From the NCBI GenBank assembly GCA_030612175.1, contig JAUWOJ010000055.1, positions 1 to 7,157 of the forward strand: a DNA stretch of 7,157 nucleotides. The letters run 5' to 3'. How positions within the stretch are numbered: the stretch's first letter is position 1; each line of letters starts with the position of its first letter. The stretch comes from Candidatus Bipolaricaulota bacterium (GTDB lineage: Bacteria > Bipolaricaulota > Bipolaricaulia > UBA7950 > UBA9294). Positions 6,234 to 7,157 of this stretch are shown here, piece after piece. The position numbers and the translations under genes are program-made. A model generated the notes under the pieces. The model was not told where the DNA came from, searched no databases, and saw only the letters and a list, made by a program, of their open reading frames with translations.

Positions 6234-7157
6234 ATGAGACTAATCGCTGATCTGCATATTCATTCCCGCTTTAGTCTGGCGACAAGCCCGACAACCGACC
6301 TCCCTACATTAGCCCGCTGGGCAAAGCTCAAAGGGATTAACCTTCTGGGAAGTGGCGACTTTACTCACCCTCAGTGGTTTTCTGACCTGGAACACTATCT
6401 TACGCCATTGGAGAATGGTCTTTATAGCTATCAAGAAGTCCTGTTCTTACTTACCGTAGAGGTCTCTGTGATCTGGAGCGAAGAACAACACGTACATAAG
6501 GCACACCTACTTATCCTTGCCCCGGATCTGCGAGCAGCTGCCTCAATCAATAAGGAGCTGGGCAAGATAGGAAAACTTGCGAATAATGCTCGCCCAACTT
6601 TTGGGATCTCAGCAGAGCGTTTAGTAGAAATAGTATGGAACGCCGCCCCGACAGCGGAGGTTATTCCAGCACATATTTGGACACCTTGGTTCTCTGTTTT
6701 CGGGGCAAAGTCTGGATTTGATTCACTGGCGCAATGCTTTGGCAAGCACACAGACAGAATCTTTGCTGTTGAGACTGGATTGTCGAGCGATCCAGCCATG
6801 AACTGGCGGGTATCTTCGCTGGATCGGCTTGCCCTTATCTCCAACTCCGATGCCCACTCACCGCCGAAGCTTGGCCGCGAGGCAACTTTGTTCAACCTTC
6901 CCCAACCGAGTTACGACAGTGTAATTGCGGCAATCAAAGACCATGACCCTAATCGATTCTTGGGAACGATCGAATTCTATCCTCAGGAGGGGAAATACCA
7001 CTATGATGGACACCGCAAGTGTGGCGTTGTCCTTCACCCCAGAGAGGCAATAAGATTGAACAACATCTGTCCAGTGTGTGGAAAATCGCTCACAATTGGG
7101 GTTATGCATCGCGTCGAAGAACTAGCGGACCGTGAAGGCAGTGAAGGACCAACACAA
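6234..7157 (+). CDS. endoQ: Endonuclease Q, PHP-domain DNA repair nuclease (3' partial)
   Basis: Metal-dependent repair endonuclease that nicks DNA on the 5' side of deaminated bases (uracil, hypoxanthine, xanthine) and abasic sites; characterised in Pyrococcus/Thermococcus, with bacterial homologues. The frame is open to the right edge (308 codons), so the tail, probably about 100 residues, is missing. Motifs in order: DLHIHSRFS with H8 and H10; GSGDFTHP with D42; an acidic VEVS with E76; KAHLLILAPD with H91; the family hallmark IPAHIWTPWFSVFGAKSGFD (H147); ETGLSSDPAMNWRVSSLD; SNSDAHSPPKLGREA with D206 and H208. Then EGKYHYDGHRKCGV (C263) and ICPVCGK (C279, C282) form the zinc-binding module, followed by HRVEELADR. 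All PHP metal ligands appear present. ATG 6234 is the only normal start after the in-frame stop at 6201-6203. Its ribosome-binding site is poor: GGAG lies two bases away, while the better AAAGGAG at 6212-6218 is 15 bases away, suggesting modest translation. The symbol follows the enzyme name. Confidence 0.93.
   Translation, partial: MRLIADLHIHSRFSLATSPTTDLPTLARWAKLKGINLLGSGDFTHPQWFSDLEHYLTPLENGLYSYQEVLFLLTVEVSVIWSEEQHVHKAHLLILAPDLRAAASINKELGKIGKLANNARPTFGISAERLVEIVWNAAPTAEVIPAHIWTPWFSVFGAKSGFDSLAQCFGKHTDRIFAVETGLSSDPAMNWRVSSLDRLALISNSDAHSPPKLGREATLFNLPQPSYDSVIAAIKDHDPNRFLGTIEFYPQEGKYHYDGHRKCGVVLHPREAIRLNNICPVCGKSLTIGVMHRVEELADREGSEGPTQ

Noticed and set aside
6200..6250. A 16-codon upstream frame overlapping the endonuclease Q start
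   Set aside because: The ATG at 6200 directly abuts the purine-rich AGGAAGG with no spacing, so initiation there is unlikely; the peptide is short and uninformative.
6431..6895. A 154-codon open frame on the minus strand
   Set aside because: It lies fully antisense to endonuclease Q, whose family motifs are continuous across this stretch. The antisense product has no recognisable motif or ribosome-binding site.
1..7157. CRISPR array, transposon ends, tRNA or rRNA genes, riboswitch
   Set aside because: I saw no regularly spaced repeats, no terminal inverted repeats with target duplications, no tRNA-like arm pattern and no known aptamer core. The coding genes fill nearly all of the window.

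Overview
The window looks like the chromosome of an anaerobic bacterium. MurF shows a peptidoglycan cell wall. A tungsten-dependent aldehyde:ferredoxin oxidoreductase points to low-potential, oxygen-sensitive metabolism, often found in thermophilic or fermentative anaerobes. An archaeal-type endonuclease Q and a SpoIVB-like S55 peptidase also fit deep-branching or candidate-phylum anaerobes. Bipolaricaulota/Acetothermia, Atribacterota or Thermotoga-like groups are guesses only; no rRNA or other marker is present to settle the phylum. Base composition and codon use look broadly even, and I saw no transposase, tRNA, rRNA, CRISPR array or integrase.

Layout. Bases 2-652 (+) hold the 3' part of a GlnQ-type amino-acid ABC transporter ATPase whose start lies outside the window. 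A 230-base gap follows, with a TTGACA-type promoter candidate and a short unexplained reading frame. Bases 883-2751 (+) encode the AOR-family tungstoenzyme, starting at TTG behind a strong ribosome-binding site. It converges on a two-gene minus-strand operon transcribed right to left: an exported S55-family peptidase (6005-4209), then murF (4207-2855), with one base between the stop and the next ATG. A 228-base divergent promoter region (6006-6233) separates this operon from an endonuclease Q gene (6234 to the window edge, +) that is cut off at its 3' end.

How the genes may work together. The amino-acid importer and the AOR fit an amino-acid fermenter: imported amino acids are transaminated to 2-keto acids, some of which give aldehydes, and AOR oxidises these to carboxylic acids while reducing ferredoxin. 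This is inferred from adjacency and family knowledge; the genes are not tightly coupled. The S55 peptidase and MurF are almost certainly co-transcribed, which ties an uncharacterised exported protease to cell-envelope synthesis. Endonuclease Q is an independent DNA-repair unit for deaminated bases.

The points most worth following are the Ser-before-His order of the S55 catalytic motifs (reversed relative to SpoIVB), its coupling to murF, and a bacterial EndoQ. I found no clearly new multi-gene system.
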